Assembly (NCBI RefSeq): GCF_008710275.1
Contig: NZ_VYQE01000004.1
Coordinates: 479,863 to 543,862, forward strand
Length of the DNA stretch: 64,000 bases
From: Histidinibacterium aquaticum
GTDB taxonomy: Bacteria > Pseudomonadota > Alphaproteobacteria > Rhodobacterales > Rhodobacteraceae
Reading direction: 5' to 3'
Of the stretch, positions 27,972 to 36,668 are shown in pieces (within the stretch, counting starts at the first letter, position 1; each line of letters opens with the position of its first letter). Under the pieces are notes generated by a model that was given only the letters and a program-made list of their open reading frames with translations, was not told the DNA's origin and searched no databases. Made by a program: the position numbers and the translations under genes.

Positions 27972-28889
27972 CTACTCGGTCACGGTCAGCACGGCTTCGA
28001 CGCGCCGGTTCGCCTCGCGCCCTTCTTCGGTGAGGTTCGTCGCGAGCGGCGTCAGGTAGCCCGTTCCCTCCGCTGCGAGCTGGCTGCGGCTGACGCCGTA
28101 CTCCGTCACGAGCCGGGCCATGACCGACTCCGCCCGCCGGCGCGAGAGCGCGATGTTGCTCTGCAGCGCGCCCGAGGCATCGGTGTGTCCCACGAGAGCG
28201 ATGCGTCGCTCCGGGTGGGCCGCGAGGTAGTCCGCCAGCGCCGTGAGAGAGGCGGACAGCCCCGCGCCAAGTTGCGCGGAGCCCGTGGCGAAGTCGATGT
28301 CCGAGAGCACCACCCGCCCCGCGCTCTCCAGGCGCTCCGCCAGGTTCTCCGCCCCTTCGGTCAATGCGGCGGGACTGCGGGTCGAGACGGCGATGTCCTC
28401 CTCGGGCCTTTCGGGGCCGACGCGCGTGACCTGAACGAACCCCGCCCGGCTGGTGCGGCTGACGAGGATCGCGACATGCTCCTCCTCCCGCCGCGCCGAG
28501 AGGTAACGGTAGTCGCCGAGGCTGACGGACATCTCGGGCGCCGGCAGGACCTCGAGCGCGTAGCGGAAGTCGAACCCGCCGCAGACCCTGTCGCGGCAGC
28601 GGAAGAGGATCTCGTAGCCCGCCTCTTCCAGTTGAGCGGCCAGCGGGTTGAGGATCTGCAGTGTCGTCAGGTCGCCGCGCCCGATGCGCCAGGCCTGTTG
28701 CGTGACCTCGCCCTCGGGCCGCACCAGAGGCACCGTTTCGCCGGTCCAGGGACCTGTCGCGACCGGGGTCGTGTCGGCCGTGCGGCGGTCCTCGGCCACC
28801 CGGTCCGTCCCCGCCGGAAAGTCCAGCGTGAGGGCGGGCAGCGACGGGGGCACGAGGCCGATCAGGGCGAGAAGGGCGGGACGGATCAT
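27972..28889 (-). CDS. OmpA-family peptidoglycan-binding protein
   Basis: A 305-residue exported protein. The signal peptide is MIRPALLALIGLVPPSLPA, a roughly 180-residue middle domain has a Cys pair (FRCRDRVCGG), and the C-terminal OmpA-like domain shows IDFATGSAQL, LVGHTDASGALQSN, LSRRRAESV and the closing NRRVEAVLTV. The Asp and Arg residues that bind diaminopimelate are present. It probably links envelope to peptidoglycan. ATG 28889 was chosen because it starts the signal peptide. It is convergent with the acyltransferase gene. Confidence 0.88.
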   Translation of the reverse strand: MIRPALLALIGLVPPSLPALTLDFPAGTDRVAEDRRTADTTPVATGPWTGETVPLVRPEGEVTQQAWRIGRGDLTTLQILNPLAAQLEEAGYEILFRCRDRVCGGFDFRYALEVLPAPEMSVSLGDYRYLSARREEEHVAILVSRTSRAGFVQVTRVGPERPEEDIAVSTRSPAALTEGAENLAERLESAGRVVLSDIDFATGSAQLGAGLSASLTALADYLAAHPERRIALVGHTDASGALQSNIALSRRRAESVMARLVTEYGVSRSQLAAEGTGYLTPLATNLTEEGREANRRVEAVLTVTE

Positions 28890-28903
28890 CGCGATGCGCC
28901 GGT

Positions 28904-29605
28904 CTAGTCGGTCAGAACCCGGTAGTGATACCCCGCCGCAGCGGTCGCACCCAATGCGCAATAAAGCGAATTGGCCGGAGTGTTGGCCCGAGTCACCAGT
29001 ATCGCCAGCCGTTCTGCGCCGTTTTCCGCCGCCCAGGAAGCGGAAGCCCGGACGAGCGCCGCACCGAGGCCCTTGCGCCGATGGGCGACCGCGGTCTCCA
29101 GAGCGTGCAGCATGGCCATGTCGCCCGCAATGGCCACGTAGACCGTCGCAGCGGCCTCGGGGCCGCTACGGGCCAGTAGGGCGGTCTTGGGCCCCTCGGC
29201 CCGGGCCATGACCGCGAGCCGCTCGGGCCCGATGCCGCCCGCCGCCCAGATCGCGGCCTGCTCGGGGGTTGGCGGCCAGTGCGCCTCGATCCCTTCGGGC
29301 GGCGCGGTCAGCCCCCAGGTGGCGAGCGAATAGAAGGTCACCGGGTCCTTCACGAGGTAGCCCCGCGCCGCAAGCTTCGCGTCGAGCGCCTCTTCGCCCT
29401 CCCGCACCATGACCAGCGGCACCTGCCCCATCTCGCGCATCGCTGCTTCGGCTTCGGCGATGTCGGGCGACGGGCCTTCCGCCGTGGCGGCGCATACCCG
29501 GCTGCCTCCGCCCCCGCCTCGCCGGAGCGTCCACTCGCCGACGCGCCGCCGCTCGACGGCGGGCCAAGTCGCGTCGATGAGGGCTGTGAGCCGCGCGGCG
29601 TCCAT
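28904..29605 (-). CDS. GNAT-family N-acetyltransferase
   Basis: A 233-residue protein. The acetyl-CoA loop is in VAHRRKGLGAALVRASASWA and the C-terminal strand in LYCALGATAAAGYHYRVL, standard for GNAT proteins. The substrate is unknown. The ATG at 29605 overlaps the stop of the upstream CinA-like gene (ATGA), so the two are coupled. Confidence 0.85.
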   Translation of the reverse strand: MDAARLTALIDATWPAVERRRVGEWTLRRGGGGGSRVCAATAEGPSPDIAEAEAAMREMGQVPLVMVREGEEALDAKLAARGYLVKDPVTFYSLATWGLTAPPEGIEAHWPPTPEQAAIWAAGGIGPERLAVMARAEGPKTALLARSGPEAAATVYVAIAGDMAMLHALETAVAHRRKGLGAALVRASASWAAENGAERLAILVTRANTPANSLYCALGATAAAGYHYRVLTD

Positions 29606-30327
29606 CACGCCTCGAAGTATTCCAGGAGACGCGCCTCCGCCTCCTGCAGCCGCTCGGGGTCGGTCCCCCGCAGCACGACGTTCGCGCCGTAGATGCCGTT
29701 GTCCATGAAGGGATAGGAACCGATCATCAGGTCGGGATAGGCCTCCGCGAGGTTCGAGAGAGGCCGGGCCACGTCGCCCTCGCCGCGCTCGATGCGGATG
29801 GTCCGGCTCTGCAGCGGGGCCCCGCCGGTCAGGGTCGGCAGCACGCTCGCCAGCATCGCCTCGAAGATCGAAGGGACGCCGGCCATGACGTGAACGTTGC
29901 CGATGACGAAGCCGGGCGCGACGCTCACCGGGTTCTCGATCAGCGTCGCCCCGTCCGGGATCCGCGCCATCCGAAGACGCGACTGGTTCAGCTCGATGTT
30001 GCGCTCGGCGTAGTAGGTCTCCAGCAGTTGGCGCGCGTCGTCCCGCACGCCGATCCGCACGCCGAAGGCCTCGGCCACCGCATCGGCCGTGATGTCGTCA
30101 TGCGTGGGTCCGATCCCGCCGGAGGTGAAGACGTAGTCCGCCCGTTCCCGCAGTTCGTTGAGCGCCGCGACGATGGCCTCCGTCCGGTCGGAGATCACCC
30201 GCGCCTCGATGAAGTCTATCCCCACCTCTGTCAGCTTGCCCGCGAGGTGGTGCATGTTGGCGTCCCGGGTGCGGCCCGAGAGGATCTCGTCGCCGATCAC
30301 GAGCATGGCGGCGGTGGGGTTCGGCAT
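29605..30327 (-). CDS. CinA N-terminal/MoaB-Mog-type molybdopterin-binding protein
   Basis: A 240-residue protein of the competence/damage-inducible CinA N-domain family (COG1058). AAMLVIGDEILSGRTRDAN and VFTSGGIGPTHDDITADAVA are the MoCF-domain motifs, with NPVSVAPGFVIGNVHVMAGVP following. The nicotinamide-nucleotide deamidase half of full CinA is absent. The exact role is unclear. It is divergent from sfsA. Confidence 0.9.
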   Translation of the reverse strand: MPNPTAAMLVIGDEILSGRTRDANMHHLAGKLTEVGIDFIEARVISDRTEAIVAALNELRERADYVFTSGGIGPTHDDITADAVAEAFGVRIGVRDDARQLLETYYAERNIELNQSRLRMARIPDGATLIENPVSVAPGFVIGNVHVMAGVPSIFEAMLASVLPTLTGGAPLQSRTIRIERGEGDVARPLSNLAEAYPDLMIGSYPFMDNGIYGANVVLRGTDPERLQEAEARLLEYFEA

Positions 30328-30368
30328 CGTGACTTCTCCCTGTCGTCTCCGCCGTATATGGAGCGGTC

Positions 30369-31109
30369 ATGCGGTTTTCCACTCCCCTTGTCCCCGGCCG
30401 CCTCGTCCGGCGCTACATGCGGTTTCTCGCGGACGTCGAGCTGGAAAGCGGCGAGGTGGTCAAGGCGCACTGTCCCAACCCCGGCGCCATGACCGGGCTC
30501 AAGGACCCCGGGCTGCGGGTCTGGCTCGAACGGAACGACGACCCGAAGAAGAAGCTCGACTGGGGCTGGCGGCTCTGCGAACTGCCGGACGGACACTGGG
30601 CCGGGATCGACACCGCCGTCCCGAACCGGGTCGTCGGAGAGGCGCTCGCCGCCCGCGCCGTCCCGGAACTGGGCGAGTACGACGCCGTCCGGCCCGAGGT
30701 GCGCTACGGCACCCGGAGCCGGGTCGATTACCTGCTCGAGGGGGCGGGCAGGACCTACGTCGAGGTCAAGAACGTGCACCTGCGGCGCGAGGGAGACTGG
30801 GCGGAGTTCCCTGACAGCGTGACGGCCCGTGGCACGCGCCACCTGAAGGACCTCGCCGACATGGTGGCTCAGGGTCACCGCGCGGTCATGCTCTACCTCG
30901 TCCAGCGGACGGACTGCGCCCGCTTCCGGCTTGCGCCTGACATCGACCCGGCCTATGCGGCCGCCTTCGACGCCGCCCGCGCGGCGGGGGTCGAGATGCT
31001 GTGCTACGGCACGCGGATCGACGTGGAGGGTGTCTCCTTCGGAGAGGCGCTGCCCGTCGACAGGGCGCCGCAGGCCGGGGGGCTGGCGGTGCCGGGGCAG
31101 AGCGCCTAA
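30369..31109 (+). CDS. sfsA: SfsA (sugar fermentation stimulation protein homologue)
   Basis: A 246-residue protein beginning MRFSTPLVPGRLVRRYMRFL, with VKAHCPNPGAMTGL and SRVDYLLEG...YVEVKNVHL, the PD-(D/E)XK-like acidic core of SfsA. PDSVTARGTRHLKDL is also diagnostic. The biochemical function is not established; the fold suggests nucleic-acid binding or cleavage. The spacing to map is 30 bases. Confidence 0.94.
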   Translation: MRFSTPLVPGRLVRRYMRFLADVELESGEVVKAHCPNPGAMTGLKDPGLRVWLERNDDPKKKLDWGWRLCELPDGHWAGIDTAVPNRVVGEALAARAVPELGEYDAVRPEVRYGTRSRVDYLLEGAGRTYVEVKNVHLRREGDWAEFPDSVTARGTRHLKDLADMVAQGHRAVMLYLVQRTDCARFRLAPDIDPAYAAAFDAARAAGVEMLCYGTRIDVEGVSFGEALPVDRAPQAGGLAVPGQSA

Positions 31110-31139
31110 CTTGGGGAAAGTGACAACGGGACTTCGGTT

Positions 31140-31949
31140 TTGGACGACGCACGCGGCAGATTGACCAAGGACGGAATCCGCATCCACGAGGCTGCGGACT
31201 ATCAGGGCATGCGCGACGCGGGCCGTCTTGCGGCCGAGATCCTCGACCGGATCGCACCGCACGTCTTTCCCGGGCAGACGACCGCCGAGCTCGACCGCCT
31301 CATCACCCAGTGGGTCGAGGAGGCCGGCGCCGAGTCCGCGACCATCGGCTACAAGGGCTACCAGCACGCCAGCTGCATCAGCGTGAACCACGTCGTCTGC
31401 CACGGTATCCCGGGCACCAAGACGCTCAAGGACGGCGACATCCTCAACATCGACGTGACAGTCATCGTCGACGGCTGGTTCGGCGACACGAGCCGCATGT
31501 TCGTGGCCGGCAAGCTCTCCCGCAAGGCGGAGCGGCTGGTGCAGGTCACCCACGACGCCCTGATGAAGGGCATCGAGGCCGCGCGACCCGGCAACACCTT
31601 CGGCGACATCGGCAACGCCATCCAGAGCTACGTCGAGGGCAACCGCATGTCCGTCGTCCGCGATTTCTGCGGGCACGGCCTTGGCCGCGTCTTCCACGCG
31701 CCGCCGAACGTGCTGCACTTCGGCCGTCCGGGTACCGGCCCGACGCTGGAGCCGGGCATGTTCTTCACCATCGAGCCCATGGTCAATCTCGGCCGGCCCG
31801 AGACCAAGGTCCTCGCCGACGACTGGACCGCCGTGACCCGCGACAAGTCGCTCTCGGCTCAGTTCGAGCATTCGGTCGGCATCACCGAGGGCGAGGCGGA
31901 GATCTTCACGCTTTCCCCCGCCGGGCTCTTTCACCCCACATGGGGCTGA
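31140..31949 (+). CDS. map: type I methionine aminopeptidase
   Basis: A 269-residue cytosolic metalloprotease that removes the N-terminal methionine. Metal ligands are visible in ILNIDVTVIVDGWFGDTSRM (two Asp), FCGHGLGRVFH (His), FFTIEPMVN (Glu) and FEHSVGIT (Glu), and the catalytic His lies in NHVVCHGIPG. The start is TTG 31140, inferred because the family N-terminus begins near IRIHEAADYQGMRDAG and no ATG lies closer in frame. It overlaps the next gene by ten bases. Confidence 0.95.
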   Translation: MDDARGRLTKDGIRIHEAADYQGMRDAGRLAAEILDRIAPHVFPGQTTAELDRLITQWVEEAGAESATIGYKGYQHASCISVNHVVCHGIPGTKTLKDGDILNIDVTVIVDGWFGDTSRMFVAGKLSRKAERLVQVTHDALMKGIEAARPGNTFGDIGNAIQSYVEGNRMSVVRDFCGHGLGRVFHAPPNVLHFGRPGTGPTLEPGMFFTIEPMVNLGRPETKVLADDWTAVTRDKSLSAQFEHSVGITEGEAEIFTLSPAGLFHPTWG

Positions 31950-32860
31950 TCCGGCTTCTTCTTGTCTTCTGCCTCTGGGCGGGAAGCGCGCTCGCGGATG
32001 CCGACACGATCGAGGCCGCCTGGCGCGGCTGGGCGCAGGCCGCCGGGGTCCGCACCTCCTCCATCGCCATCACCCGAGATGGCGAGCTGGTGCGCGCCCG
32101 TGGCCTGAACCGCGACGCCCGCGCGAGGGCCCCGCTCGCCTCGCTGTCCAAGAGCATCACCGGCGCCTGCGTCATGCGGCTCGTGGACCGGGGCAACCTC
32201 TCCCTCGGATCGACCACCGGTCAGCTTCTCGGCGGCACCGGCCTGCAGATGTCGCGTGGCGGCGCGCGGATCACCGTGAGCGAGCTGCTGACCCATTCCT
32301 CCGGCCTGGACCGCGACAGCACGCAGGGCCATGCCTCGCCCTGGCGCGCCCGGGGCGGCGACCGGACGCTGAACGTCTCGCAGACCGCGCTCGCCCGGCC
32401 GGTCGGCCCCAAGAGCTTCTTCTACAATAACGAGAACTATGCCGTCCTTGGCGCGATGATTTCCGCCGCCACCGGCAGGAACCCGGCAGAGCTCTGCCCG
32501 CAACTGCTGGGCATCGACGCCCGCGTCAGCCCCGACTTCGGCGGCGGCGTGAGCTGGGGCGGCTACGAGATGTCGGCCCCCGACTTCGCCCGCTTCGCGG
32601 CGACGCTTCAGCCGCGCAGCGACTGGCCGCGGGTGCCCATGGTCAGCGGCGTGAGCTACGGCCCCGGCGTCATGCTCAAGGAAGGCGGCGGCGACACACT
32701 CTGGCACTTCGGCTCGTGGTGCTTCCTGTTCGGCCGCAGCGCCGGCGCCTACTTCTTCCAGCTGGGCGACAGCTGGGGTGTGACGGTCACTTGGGACCGG
32801 TGCCTCTCCGACCGGAACATGCAGGCGCTCGACCTCGCCCTCGCGCAAGCACTGCGCTAG
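31940..32860 (+). CDS. exported serine hydrolase (class C beta-lactamase/D-Ala-D-Ala-peptidase-like)
   Basis: A 306-residue protein. The signal peptide MGLIRLLLVFCLWAGSALAD is followed by PLASLSKSITGACVMRL, where Ser68-x-x-Lys71 is the nucleophile motif. LLTHSSGLDRDS and FYNNENYAVLGAMI give the class C style tyrosine/asparagine motif. The C-terminal KTG-like motif is not obvious (HFGSWCFLF at that place). Substrate unknown: peptide, ester or peptidoglycan are possible. ATG 31940 lies inside the map 3' end; the 3' end overlaps the convergent small gene by four bases. Confidence 0.82.
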   Translation: MGLIRLLLVFCLWAGSALADADTIEAAWRGWAQAAGVRTSSIAITRDGELVRARGLNRDARARAPLASLSKSITGACVMRLVDRGNLSLGSTTGQLLGGTGLQMSRGGARITVSELLTHSSGLDRDSTQGHASPWRARGGDRTLNVSQTALARPVGPKSFFYNNENYAVLGAMISAATGRNPAELCPQLLGIDARVSPDFGGGVSWGGYEMSAPDFARFAATLQPRSDWPRVPMVSGVSYGPGVMLKEGGGDTLWHFGSWCFLFGRSAGAYFFQLGDSWGVTVTWDRCLSDRNMQALDLALAQALR

Positions 32861-33048
32861 CCGAGATCCCGCTCCGCCAGCCGTTTCATCAGCAGCCCGA
32901 GCACCGTCTCCCCCGCCAGCGGCGTGGCCGCGTCGCCGATCAGGACGGGCGCGTCGAAGGGCACCGGTGCAGGACGCACCTGCTCCTTCCGTTGCGCTTC
33001 GGGCGCAGCGGGCGTTGCATCGAAGCCGGTCCAGGTCGCATCGCTCAT
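32857..33048 (-). CDS. small hypothetical protein (63 residues)
   Basis: A short frame starting MSDATWTGFDATPAAPEAQR, proline- and alanine-rich in the first half, then PVLIGDAATPLAGETVLGLL and a basic helix (MKRLAERD). No family is recognised and there is no signal peptide or membrane helix. Support comes from its tight convergent packing with the serine hydrolase and from a CtrA-type site about 60 bases upstream. It could be a structural or adaptor peptide. Confidence 0.5.
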   Translation of the reverse strand: MSDATWTGFDATPAAPEAQRKEQVRPAPVPFDAPVLIGDAATPLAGETVLGLLMKRLAERDLG

Positions 33049-33106
33049 GGGAGACGAGTCTAGGTGCAGCCGGCAAGATTCCAAAGTGCCGGTCGTGCGT
33101 CCATCC

Positions 33107-33121
33107 TTAACTGTTTGTTAA
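33107..33121. promoter_or_regulatory. candidate CtrA-binding site (TTAA-N7-TTAA)
   Basis: TTAA-CTGTTTG-TTAA matches the full CtrA consensus spacing. It lies 59 bases upstream of the ATG of the 63-residue gene on the minus strand and downstream of rsmD. In a GC-rich window such a full site is rarely expected by chance. CtrA regulates cell-cycle, motility or gene-transfer-agent genes in alphaproteobacteria. Confidence 0.5.
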
Positions 33122-33133
33122 GAATTGACACTT

Positions 33134-33149
33134 GTTTCGCGCGCGAAAC
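33134..33149. repeat. 16-bp perfect palindrome GTTTCGCGCGCGAAAC
   Basis: A perfect palindrome two bases beyond the rsmD stop codon and 12 bases from the CtrA-type site. It could form a short 3'-end hairpin for rsmD or be an operator; there is no T-run. Confidence 0.5.
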
Positions 33150-33151
33150 GG

Positions 33152-33697
33152 TCAGTGCGCCGTGAGAAGCGTCAGGTGCGTGCCGCCGTAGCGCCGCCGG
33201 TCCTCCAGCTCGAAGCCCTCCGGCGGGTCCTGCGGCGCGCTTTCTTCCCAGACCACGAGGGCGCCCGGCGCGATCCAGCCCCGCTCCCGGGCGACGGTTA
33301 GCACCGGCCCCCCCAGCCCCTCGCCGTAGGGCGGATCGAGGAACACCAGCTCGTGCGGCGTGCCGTCGGGCAGCTTGCGCGCGTCCCGCGCGAGGACCGT
33401 CGCATCCGCTGCCCGTCCGGCCTTGGCGAGATTGGCGGCGATCAGCTTCTGCCCGGCGCGGCCGCTCTCGACGAATGTCGCGTGCACGGCCCCGCGCGAT
33501 AGCGCCTCCAGGCCCAGCGCGCCTGTCCCGGCGAAGAGGTCGAGAACCCGCGCCCCCTGAGGCAGCCCCCGCGACGACAGGATATTGAAAAGGCTCTCGC
33601 GCACGCGGTCCGGAGTCGGCCTCAGATGCGCGCGCACGTCGCCCGCGCCGAGCTCGGCCAGCACGAGGCCCCGGTGGCGGCCGCCGACGATCCTCAC
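33152..33697 (-). CDS. rsmD: 16S rRNA (guanine966-N2)-methyltransferase
   Basis: A 181-residue SAM-dependent methyltransferase. MRIVGGRHRG at the N-terminus, RPTPDRVRESLFNIL, the SAM loop DLFAGTGALGLEALSRGA and the catalytic VFLDPPYGEG are classic RsmD motifs. GTG 33697 overlaps the stop of the upstream flavoprotein gene (GTGA), fixing the start. It modifies G966 in the 30S head. Confidence 0.94.
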   Translation of the reverse strand: MRIVGGRHRGLVLAELGAGDVRAHLRPTPDRVRESLFNILSSRGLPQGARVLDLFAGTGALGLEALSRGAVHATFVESGRAGQKLIAANLAKAGRAADATVLARDARKLPDGTPHELVFLDPPYGEGLGGPVLTVARERGWIAPGALVVWEESAPQDPPEGFELEDRRRYGGTHLTLLTAH

Positions 33698-34905
33698 GCC
33701 TTCAGCAGCGCCTTGATGTCGACGGCGGTGTCCCGGACCGTCTCCGGCGGCGGCGATTTGCCCGCCTCGATCAACCGCTTGCCGACCATGTAGGCGCGGC
33801 TGTCGTTCATGGCGTCGATGGCGATGAGCCGGTCCCCGGCATAGTACCAGTGCGACACTGCCGCCCCCTCGCCGCGACGGGTGTGCACCGCGTCGTATCC
33901 TTCGCTCAGCCCGGCGATCTGCAGCTTGCAGTCGTACTGGTCGGACCAGAACCAGGGCCTCGGCGCATAGGCCTCTTCCGCCCCCATCATGTTGCGCGCC
34001 ACGCATTCGGCCATGTCGATGGCGTTGCCCACGCTCTCCAGCCGCAGGCGCTTTCCGTCGTGCGGGAAGCTCGCGCAGTCGCCCGCCGCCCAGATGTGCG
34101 GGTCCGAGGTGCGGCCGTATTCATCGGTCCGGATGCCGTTCTCGATCTCCAGGTCCGCCCCCTCTGCCAGCGCGGTCGCCGGGACGATGCCCACGCCCAC
34201 CACCGCGAAATCCGCCTCGATCTCGGAGCCGTCGCTCAGCACCGCGCCGCTGACGCGGTCGGTCCCGGTCAGACGCTCGAGCCCCACGCCCTCGCGCAGG
34301 TCGACGCCATGGGCGGCGTGGAGTGAGCGAAAATAGTCCGAGGTCGCCTCCGCCGCCACGCGCTGCAGGATACGCGGCGCGGCCTCGACCAAGGTGACCT
34401 GCACGCCGCGTTTCGCGGCGACCGCCGCCGCCTCCAGCCCGATGTAGCCGCCGCCGACGATCAATGCCCGGCGTCCGGGTTGCATCTCGGGGGCCAGCGT
34501 GTCGGCGTCCCGCAGGTCGCGCATGGAATAGACGCCCTCGAGGTGACCGCCGATCTCCTCGGGCAGGGTCCGGGGATGCGAGCCTGTGCAGAGCGCGAGT
34601 TCGTCGTAGCTGAGGTTCTCACCCGTATCGAGCGCCACGGTCCGGGCCCGGGGGTCGACGCCCGTCACGCGCGTTCCCAGCCGCAGGGTGATCCCTTGGT
34701 CGGCGTACCAGCTCTCGGGGCGCAGGTAGAGCCGCGCCTCCTCCATCTCGCCCAGCAGGTAGGCCTTGGAGAGCGGCGGGCGCTGGTAGGGGGGCACGGG
34801 CTCGGCGCTGATCAGGGTGATCTCGCCCTCGAAGCCTTCCGACCGCAGCTTCGCCACGAGGGAGGCCGCCGCCTGTCCGCCGCCCACGACCACGAAATGC
34901 GCCAT
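33694..34905 (-). CDS. FAD-dependent ferredoxin/rubredoxin reductase-like oxidoreductase
   Basis: A 403-residue two-dinucleotide-binding flavoprotein. The FAD site is MAHFVVVGGGQAAASLVAKL, YQRPPLSKAYLLGE is the BphA4/PdR family motif, the NAD loop is RRALIVGGGYIGLEAAA, and the second FAD motif is IWAAGDCASFPH. The C-terminal reductase domain begins PRPWFWSDQYDCKLQIAG. It probably passes electrons from NAD(P)H to a ferredoxin for a P450 or oxygenase, neither of which is in this window. It is divergent from the peroxiredoxin gene. Confidence 0.9.
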   Translation of the reverse strand: MAHFVVVGGGQAAASLVAKLRSEGFEGEITLISAEPVPPYQRPPLSKAYLLGEMEEARLYLRPESWYADQGITLRLGTRVTGVDPRARTVALDTGENLSYDELALCTGSHPRTLPEEIGGHLEGVYSMRDLRDADTLAPEMQPGRRALIVGGGYIGLEAAAVAAKRGVQVTLVEAAPRILQRVAAEATSDYFRSLHAAHGVDLREGVGLERLTGTDRVSGAVLSDGSEIEADFAVVGVGIVPATALAEGADLEIENGIRTDEYGRTSDPHIWAAGDCASFPHDGKRLRLESVGNAIDMAECVARNMMGAEEAYAPRPWFWSDQYDCKLQIAGLSEGYDAVHTRRGEGAAVSHWYYAGDRLIAIDAMNDSRAYMVGKRLIEAGKSPPPETVRDTAVDIKALLKA

Positions 34906-34984
34906 GCTGGTCTCTCCCTCTGGCCGTTGCGAACGGACCCTCTATATGCCTGCCGGTACTCAAGGATTCCAGAGGGGACAGAGA

Positions 34985-35473
34985 ATGGCGATTACCGTCG
35001 GAGACAAGCTTCCGGACGCGACGATGCTGGTGATGGGCGACGCGGGCCCCGAAGAGGTGCGGCTCTCGTCTGTGACGTCGGGCCGCAAGGTCGCGCTCTT
35101 CGGGCTCCCGGGGGCCTATACCGGCACCTGCACCACGGCCCACGTTCCCAGCTTCATCCGATCGATGGAGACGTTGAAGGAGAAGGGCGTCGAGGAGGTG
35201 ATCTGCACCGCCGTCAACGATCCCTTCGTGATGAAGGCCTGGGGCGCGGACACCGGCGCCACCGAGGCCGGGATCACCATGCTGGCCGACTCTTCGGGCG
35301 AGTTCGCCAAGGCGATGGGCCTCGACTTCACCGCCGAAGGCGCGGGCTTCTACGGCCGGTCCCGGCGCTACGCCCTCTTCGCCGAGGACGGCGAGATCAA
35401 GGTGCTGAACGTCGAGGAAAGCCCCGGCGTCTGCGACATGTCGGGCGGCGAGACCCTGGCCGACGCAATCTGA
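34985..35473 (+). CDS. peroxiredoxin (Prx5 type)
   Basis: A 162-residue thiol peroxidase. The peroxidatic Cys is in PGAYTGTCTTAHVPSFI, and the Arg of the active site is in YGRSRRYALF. A second Cys in ESPGVCDMSGGETL sits where atypical 2-Cys Prx5 proteins carry their resolving Cys. It reduces H2O2 and alkyl hydroperoxides in the cytosol. ATG 34985 has an AGGGGACAGAG ribosome-binding stretch upstream. Confidence 0.93.
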   Translation: MAITVGDKLPDATMLVMGDAGPEEVRLSSVTSGRKVALFGLPGAYTGTCTTAHVPSFIRSMETLKEKGVEEVICTAVNDPFVMKAWGADTGATEAGITMLADSSGEFAKAMGLDFTAEGAGFYGRSRRYALFAEDGEIKVLNVEESPGVCDMSGGETLADAI

Positions 35474-35492
35474 CCGGCGACGGGACGCGGGC

Positions 35493-36380
35493 CTAGCCCG
35501 CGTCCTTGACCACCTCGATGGAATCCGCGCGCAGGGCGGAGTTCTCGTGCACCAGTGTCCGTGTCGGGAAGGGGATCGGCACGCCGGCGGCGTCCAGCTC
35601 TTCCTTCACCTTCCGGGTCATGTCCGTCTGGAACCCCCAGGCATCGTCGTTGCTGCACCAGACGCGCACGGTGAAATCGACCGAACTGTCATTGAGGTTC
35701 GTGACCTGCAGCCAGGGCTCGGGGTCGGAGTGGGCGCGCGGATCGGCCATGATCGTTTCGCGGATCACCCGTTCCGCTTCGGCGAGGTTCGCGCCGTAGC
35801 CCACGCCGAAGACCCATTGGACGCGGCGGGTGTTGTAGCTCGAGTAGTTCTGGATCGTGTTTCCCCAGACCTCGGAGTTGGGGATGATGTACTGCACGTT
35901 CTGCAGGTCGGCCATCTCTGTGTAGTTCAGCGAGATGTCCTTAACCGTCCCCATGACGCCGTTGACGATCACGAAGTCGCCGATCCGGATCGGCCGGAAG
36001 AAGATCAGCATCACGCCGGCTGCGATGTTCGACAGCGTGCCCTGCAGCGCCAGGCCGATCGCGAGGCCGGCGGCACCGATGAGGGCCACGAGGCTCGTCG
36101 TCTGCACCCCGAAGGTGTTGAGAACGAAGAGCACCGCGAAGGCGATGATCGCGTAACGCGCGAGATCGCCCAGGAAGCCGAAGAGCGCATCGTCCAGCGT
36201 CGCGTTGTTCTCGCCGATCCGCTCGATCCGGCGCTGGACGCGTCCGGCGATCCAGAAGCCGATGATGAGTATGACGATCGCGGCGAGGACGTTGCCCAGG
36301 AGACCCGCGAGAAATTCCAGTGTCAGCAGGTCACCGATGGTGGTGTCCTGCCAGATTTCGGTCGAAAGAATGCTGTCCAT
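35493..36380 (-). CDS. small-conductance mechanosensitive channel (MscS family)
   Basis: A 295-residue membrane protein. N-terminal helices (LLGNVLAAIVILIIGFWIAG, YAIIAFAVLFVLNTFG) precede the pore helix GAAGLAIGLALQGTLSNIAAG and the beta domain FRPIRIGDFVIVNGVMGTV, the core MscS signature. It opens on membrane tension to release osmolytes. It starts immediately before the phhB stop, as the last gene of a five-gene minus-strand run. Confidence 0.92.
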   Translation of the reverse strand: MDSILSTEIWQDTTIGDLLTLEFLAGLLGNVLAAIVILIIGFWIAGRVQRRIERIGENNATLDDALFGFLGDLARYAIIAFAVLFVLNTFGVQTTSLVALIGAAGLAIGLALQGTLSNIAAGVMLIFFRPIRIGDFVIVNGVMGTVKDISLNYTEMADLQNVQYIIPNSEVWGNTIQNYSSYNTRRVQWVFGVGYGANLAEAERVIRETIMADPRAHSDPEPWLQVTNLNDSSVDFTVRVWCSNDDAWGFQTDMTRKVKEELDAAGVPIPFPTRTLVHENSALRADSIEVVKDAG

Positions 36381-36668
36381 CTAACCCTTGCTCAAGTCGT
36401 CCATTTTCCTGGCGAGCTTGGCATCGAGGTCCGTCAGCCCGCCCGTGTCGTGGGTGGTAAGGCGGACGTTAACCGTCTTGAAGACGTTGGACCACTCGGG
36501 ATGGTGATTGAGCTTTTCCGCCCATATCGCGCAGCGGGACATGAAGCCCCAAGCCTCGACGAAGTTCTTGAAGGTGAAGGTCCGCTCCAGCGCGGTGCCG
36601 TCGTCGGATAGGGTCCACCCGGCTTCAAGCAGCTCGGTGCGGTCGGTCTCGGTGATGGGATCGCTCAT
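36381..36668 (-). CDS. phhB: 4a-hydroxytetrahydrobiopterin dehydratase (pterin-4a-carbinolamine dehydratase)
   Basis: A 95-residue protein. [20 protein letters not shown], then [20 protein letters not shown] with the catalytic His pair, and [17 protein letters not shown] form the whole PCD fold. The enzyme recycles tetrahydrobiopterin or related pterins. Phenylalanine hydroxylase is not nearby. The ATG overlaps the stop of the upstream acyltransferase gene (ATGA). Confidence 0.94.
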   Translation of the reverse strand: MSDPITETDRTELLEAGWTLSDDGTALERTFTFKNFVEAWGFMSRCAIWAEKLNHHPEWSNVFKTVNVRLTTHDTGGLTDLDAKLARKMDDLSKG

